The notes beneath the pieces were generated by a model that saw nothing but the letters and a program-made list of their open reading frames with translations, was not told the DNA's origin and ran no database searches. From positions 1 through 25,687 of the forward strand of contig NZ_JBLIAI010000040.1 in assembly GCF_047634455.1 (NCBI RefSeq): a stretch of DNA of 25,687 bases, written 5' to 3'. Each line of letters starts with the position of its first letter. Position 1 is the stretch's first letter. Source of the DNA: Maritalea sp047634455. GTDB lineage: Bacteria > Pseudomonadota > Alphaproteobacteria > Rhizobiales > Devosiaceae. The position numbers were made by a program, and so were the translations under genes. Positions 22,376 to 25,687 of this stretch are shown here, piece after piece.

Positions 22376-22393
22376 ACTAACTGATCAGTCAGT
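22376..22393. promoter_or_regulatory. TetR-type operator at the transcription start
   Basis: ACTAACTGATCAGTCAGT is an 18-bp palindrome with a single mismatched pair; its core ACTGATCAGT is perfect. It directly follows the -10 box and precedes the TetR/BetI-like gene by about 45 bp, the classic place for an autoregulated repressor. Confidence 0.65.
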
Positions 22394-22438
22394 TGGTGGG
22401 CACAATATTTGAGGGCCATAGCAAAGGTGGTAGGCGGA

Positions 22439-23134
22439 ATGCATCAGCCAAGCAAGAATTCGGGCATCGCCAAGGATACGCCGCAAGACATTATTAACGG
22501 CGTTCTTTCCGTTATGGCGAAGGAGGGCATCGCCAACCTCACCACCAAATTGGTCTCCAAGCGTGCCGGGGTGTCGACCGCCTCGATTCATTATTTCTTC
22601 GATACCAAGGACGTGCTGATTTATGAGGCCTTCGGCTATATGGTGCGTTCGTTGCGCGAAGAGACTATTGCAATCCGTCGATCAGAATCCGACCCACTAA
22701 GGCGGATCGCTCGATCTCTCGAAGTCCATTTCAGTCCGTTTCATTTGGCAGCGGATTTCTCAATCATATGGCCGCAATTTTGGGCCTATTCTGGTGCCGA
22801 TGAAAGCGTCGCCCGGTTGATGCACATTTTCAGCATTAGGATGATTTCAAATAGTACGGCAGATTTGCGCGAACTGGGATATTCGCGCGCCGCAGCGCGC
22901 ATGAAAGCCATTGAGCTAAGCGCATTGCAGCGCGGTTTGTGGATCGAGCGCCGATTGGCGCTGAGCGTGAACCAAGAGGAATGCTGGCGGATTTTGGAGA
23001 CCACCTTGGCCACCATCGCAAAGGAAACTGGCCGGACGGCCCTCAAGTTCAACCTAAAGACGAACGCGATTGACCGCCCGGTTTCCCCAACTTGCTCACA
23101 ACAAAAGGCAGCGAACCATGACCAATCAAGTTAA
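22439..23134 (+). CDS. TetR-family regulator, BetI-like
   Basis: This 231-residue protein (from ATG 22439) has a TetR helix-turn-helix (IINGVLSVMAKEGIANLTTK, LVSKRAGVSTASIHYFFDTK) and a BetI-like C-terminal domain (IIWPQFWAYSGADESVARLM ... ALQRGLWIERRLAL). BetI represses choline/betaine genes and is released by choline; the effector here may be another methylated amine. AGGTGG lies 8 nt before the chosen ATG; a TTG 30 nt further upstream is less likely. Its 3' end overlaps the dehydrogenase start by 17 nt, so it is in the same operon as the genes it probably controls. Codon use from here on looks GC-richer than in the ectoine genes. Confidence 0.9.
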   Translation: MHQPSKNSGIAKDTPQDIINGVLSVMAKEGIANLTTKLVSKRAGVSTASIHYFFDTKDVLIYEAFGYMVRSLREETIAIRRSESDPLRRIARSLEVHFSPFHLAADFSIIWPQFWAYSGADESVARLMHIFSIRMISNSTADLRELGYSRAAARMKAIELSALQRGLWIERRLALSVNQEECWRILETTLATIAKETGRTALKFNLKTNAIDRPVSPTCSQQKAANHDQSS

Positions 23135-25580
23135 AGAGCAAGCCCTGCCGTCAACGGCACGCGCAGTGGTGATCGGCGGCGGTGTTGTCGGTGTTTCGAC
23201 GCTATATCACTTGGCAAAAAAAGGATGGACGGATGTCATCCTGATTGAGAGAAAGGAGCTAACGTCTGGCTCCACCTGGCACGCCGCGGGGCTGCTTCCT
23301 CTGTTTAATATGAGCTATTCCGTGGGCCAATTGCACAAATATTCCGTGGAGCTTTATGGCCGGCTCGGCGATGAGGTCGATATGGATGTGGGCCTTAGAA
23401 CAGTCTCCAATATTCGTTTGGCCACAACCCGCGACCGGATGGATGAATTTCACCAATATGCCGGCGTCGCCCAGACGATCGGGGTGGATGTTGAATTTCT
23501 AACACCTGATGAGGTTGTTGAGATATGGCCCTTGGCGGTTAAAGACGGTCTTGTCGGCGCCATTCGCCATCCGAATGATGGCTATGTGCAACCAGCGGAC
23601 CTCACCCAGGCACTTGCACGCGGGGCACGCTCTCTCGGTGCCAAAATCCACCGATATACGACGGTGACGGGCATCAGCCAGGCGCCGGACAGCGAATGGA
23701 CAGTCGAGACGGATAAGGGCACGGTAACGTGCGAGCATGTGATTTCATGCACTGGCAATTTTGCACGCCAAACGGGCGCCATGGTCGGGCTCGACCTGCC
23801 GGTTATGCCGGTAGAGCACCAGTTTATTGTCACCGAACCTCACCCCGCAATTCTTGAAAGACGCGAAAAGGGACTGCCAGAAATGGGCGTGCTGCGCGAA
23901 TCCGACGGCTCTTGGTATATGCGCGAAGAAGCTGGCGGCCTCCTGCTCGGCCCCTATGAGGTTGGGGCACCGGCTTGTTACGTTGATGGTCCGGATGCGC
24001 AGAGCGAATATGAACTGTTTCAGGAAGATGTTGAGCGCCTGATACCGCATATCGAGTCGGCGTTCCATCGTGTGCCGATTTTCGAAAAGCTGGGCATCAA
24101 GAAAGTTTATAATGGCGCAATCGCCTATACACCGGACGGTAACCCGATTGTGGGACCAGCCTGGGACAAAAAGAATTTTTGGCTGAATGAAGGGCACAGC
24201 TTTGGTATTACCGCCGCTGGCGGTGCTGGTTGGCAGCTTGCGGAATGGATTGTTGAAGGCACGCCCAGCGTTGACATGCTCGGCGTTGACCCGCGAAGGT
24301 TTGGGGATTACGCCACTAAATCTTATCTTATCAAGAAAAACGAAGAAGCTTATGACCATGTCTTCAAGGTGCATTATCCGGATGAAGAGCGCGGGGCAGC
24401 CCGGCCGCTGCGCACCTCGCCATGCTATGACCGGATGAAAGAAAAGGGCGCGGTATTTGGACATCTTTTCGGCTGGGAACGACCAAACTGGTTCGCCCCC
24501 GATGGCGTGCCGCAAGAAGACGATTGGTCATTCCGTCGGTCGAATTGGTTTGAGCATGTGGGCAATGAATGCCGCAATGTGGCGGAGAATGTCGGCCTTC
24601 TTGACATGTCGGCGTTCGCCAAGGCGCGCGTAAGCGGGCCGGGGGCGGAAGCCTTCCTCGACCACATACTTGCGAACCGGTTGCCGAAAAAAATAGGTCG
24701 CGTCGGCTTGCTGCATGGCCTCACGCCGCTGGGCGGAGTCCATTCCGAATTCACGGTGCAGCGCGAAGGCCCGGACAGCTTCTATATCGTCTCCGCGGGT
24801 GCCTGGCAGCGGCTAGACCATGACTGGCTGAAAAAACAAATGCCGACAGATGGGTCGGTGCAGTTTCAAAATCTTACCGGCGCGATGGGCGTACTCGTGG
24901 TCGCTGGACCCAAGGCGCGCGACTTGCTGCAACCAATATGCGGTGCCGATCTTTCAAGTGAAGCCTTCCCGTGGTTGACCGGTCAGGAGACCTCCATCGG
25001 TCACGCGCCGGTTAAACTTTTAAGGGTCAATTTTGTTGGTGAGCTTGGCTGGGAAATCCATCATCCGATCGAGTATCAAAACCATATTTTCGATGCGATC
25101 TTTAAAAATGGCGATGCCCATGGCCTTAAACCCTTCGGCATTCGCGCAATGAATAATCTGCGCATTGAAAAATCTTACCGCCTAGTCGGTACGGAAATGT
25201 CGATTGAATATTCGGCATATGAGTCGGGTTTGGATCGATTCATTGCATTGAAGAAGGGTGACTTCATCGGCAAAGAAAATCTTGTCGCCTGGAAGGAGCG
25301 CGGGGCCAGGAATGCGTTCGCTACCCTTGAGGTGTTGGGCTGCGAGGATGCTGATGTCGTCGGCAACAACCCGATTTATCTCAACGGCGAAGTTGTGGGC
25401 CGGGCGACGGGCGGCGGTTTTGGCTTCCGCCTCAACAAATCTCTCGCCCTTGCCATGATCCGTCCTGATCTTGTCCAAACAGATCAGGAGTTGGAGATCG
25501 AAATTCTGGGACAGCGGTACAAGGCGGTCGTTTTGCCGGAAAGCCCTTACGATCCAGACAATGAAAGGCTGCGCTCGTGA
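23118..25580 (+). CDS. FAD-dependent dimethylglycine/sarcosine dehydrogenase-type enzyme with GcvT domain
   Basis: This 820-residue protein has an N-terminal DAO/FAD domain (GGGVVG loop at 20-25, E44 for the ribose, then STWHAAGLLPLFN with H55, the position of the covalent FAD histidine in dimethylglycine dehydrogenases), an FAO middle domain, and a C-terminal folate-binding GcvT region (from about residue 430, KEKGAVFGHLFGWERPNWF, to the end). Enzymes of this build demethylate dimethylglycine or sarcosine and pass the one-carbon unit to tetrahydrofolate. The start is ATG 23118 with AAGG upstream; a TTG at 23070 is an in-frame extension only. It overlaps both neighbours (17 nt with the regulator, 4 nt with the soxB-like gene). 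The exact N-methyl substrate is not decided by the sequence. Confidence 0.92.
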   Translation: MTNQVKEQALPSTARAVVIGGGVVGVSTLYHLAKKGWTDVILIERKELTSGSTWHAAGLLPLFNMSYSVGQLHKYSVELYGRLGDEVDMDVGLRTVSNIRLATTRDRMDEFHQYAGVAQTIGVDVEFLTPDEVVEIWPLAVKDGLVGAIRHPNDGYVQPADLTQALARGARSLGAKIHRYTTVTGISQAPDSEWTVETDKGTVTCEHVISCTGNFARQTGAMVGLDLPVMPVEHQFIVTEPHPAILERREKGLPEMGVLRESDGSWYMREEAGGLLLGPYEVGAPACYVDGPDAQSEYELFQEDVERLIPHIESAFHRVPIFEKLGIKKVYNGAIAYTPDGNPIVGPAWDKKNFWLNEGHSFGITAAGGAGWQLAEWIVEGTPSVDMLGVDPRRFGDYATKSYLIKKNEEAYDHVFKVHYPDEERGAARPLRTSPCYDRMKEKGAVFGHLFGWERPNWFAPDGVPQEDDWSFRRSNWFEHVGNECRNVAENVGLLDMSAFAKARVSGPGAEAFLDHILANRLPKKIGRVGLLHGLTPLGGVHSEFTVQREGPDSFYIVSAGAWQRLDHDWLKKQMPTDGSVQFQNLTGAMGVLVVAGPKARDLLQPICGADLSSEAFPWLTGQETSIGHAPVKLLRVNFVGELGWEIHHPIEYQNHIFDAIFKNGDAHGLKPFGIRAMNNLRIEKSYRLVGTEMSIEYSAYESGLDRFIALKKGDFIGKENLVAWKERGARNAFATLEVLGCEDADVVGNNPIYLNGEVVGRATGGGFGFRLNKSLALAMIRPDLVQTDQELEIEILGQRYKAVVLPESPYDPDNERLRS

Positions 25581-25687
25581 TACGGTATTCAGCGCGCTCT
25601 CTTTTTGCCAATGCGCTCTCCGGCCACAAGAACTGGCCGGAGCAATGGCCCGATGCGGCACCAAAAAAATCCTATGATGTCATCATT
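25577..25687 (+). CDS. soxB: Sarcosine oxidase beta subunit, N-terminal 37 codons (runs off right edge)
   Basis: A GTG at 25577 overlapping the previous stop (GTGA) opens a frame reading MIRYSARSLFANALSGHKNW and then PEQWPDAAPKKSYDVII, cut by the window end just before the FAD-binding GGG loop. This N-terminus (YSA-SL--NAL-GH--W ... P--SYDVII) is characteristic of the beta subunit of heterotetrameric sarcosine oxidase, which oxidises sarcosine to glycine. The tight overlap places it in the operon with the dehydrogenase and BetI-like regulator. soxD, soxA and soxG would be expected to follow outside the window. Confidence 0.82.
   Translation, partial: MIRYSARSLFANALSGHKNWPEQWPDAAPKKSYDVII

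Larger units (their letters stand above)
21923..22438. other. Gene-free stretch between the ectoine and betaine/sarcosine regions
   Basis: It holds a hairpin after doeD (21943-21965), an IS30 transposase relic on the minus strand (22066-22249), and at the right end a promoter and operator for the BetI-like gene (22346-22393). Between about 22250 and 22345 nothing is recognised. Confidence 0.65.

Noticed and set aside
22157..22384. 75-codon plus-strand ORF before the BetI-like gene
   Set aside because: It runs antisense through the IS30 relic and through the promoter/operator, and has no ribosome-binding site.
23745..24515. 256-codon minus-strand ORF
   Set aside because: Antisense shadow of the FAD/GcvT dehydrogenase, which is complete and well conserved.

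Overview
The window looks like the chromosome of a marine or otherwise salt-exposed alphaproteobacterium with moderate GC, probably near Rhizobiales/Rhodobacterales. This rests on the gene families (Ehu/Eut/Doe ectoine catabolism, a BetI-like regulator next to a dimethylglycine-dehydrogenase-type enzyme and sarcosine oxidase, DUF3309/CsbD small proteins) and on alphaproteobacterial-type intergenic palindromes. Genus cannot be fixed from the sequence alone. No rRNA, tRNA, CRISPR array, intact insertion sequence or phage gene was seen.

Layout. (1) 1-2495, minus strand: a fatty-acid/acyl-CoA operon of a TetR regulator, a crotonase and an acyl-CoA synthetase that runs off the left edge, with a palindromic operator at its head. 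(2) 2496-3245: gene-free DNA holding relics of an RND efflux gene and an IS30 transposase, then three palindromic repeats. (3) 3246-6499, minus: a YbbA/YbbP-type ABC exporter pair. (4) 6770-9640: a secreted protein of unknown function, an IS30 C-terminal relic, a small conserved protein divergent from a Crp/Fnr regulator, and a minus-strand set of small stress-type proteins (CsbD, a one-helix membrane protein, a DUF3309-like protein), two of which were missed by simple ORF calling.

(5) 9838-21922 is the core: a complete-looking ectoine uptake and degradation locus in two divergent transcription units. Leftward: doeA (ectoine hydrolase), an ArgE-type M20 deacetylase and an FCD-type GntR regulator. 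Rightward: ehuB-ehuC-ehuD-ehuA (ABC importer), eutB-eutC, a doeX-like AsnC/Lrp regulator, doeC-like semialdehyde dehydrogenase and doeD-like transaminase. Together they would import ectoine, open the ring to N-acetyl-diaminobutyrate, deacetylate it, transaminate to aspartate semialdehyde and oxidise that to aspartate; eutB/eutC fit the proposed hydroxyectoine branch. The main departure from the textbook locus is that the usual M14-like deacetylase (DoeB/EutE), EutA and the MocR-type regulator EnuR are absent from the window, while an M20 enzyme sits in the deacetylase slot and an FCD-GntR in the regulator slot. Two near-identical 12-bp boxes flank the divergent promoter.

(6) 21923-22438: a hairpin after doeD and a second IS30 transposase relic. 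(7) 22439-25687, plus: a BetI-like TetR regulator with promoter and operator, a two-domain FAD/GcvT dehydrogenase and the start of sarcosine oxidase beta subunit, i.e. the lower part of glycine betaine catabolism. The right two thirds of the window is thus an osmolyte-consumption region: one solute broken down to aspartate, the next one towards glycine.
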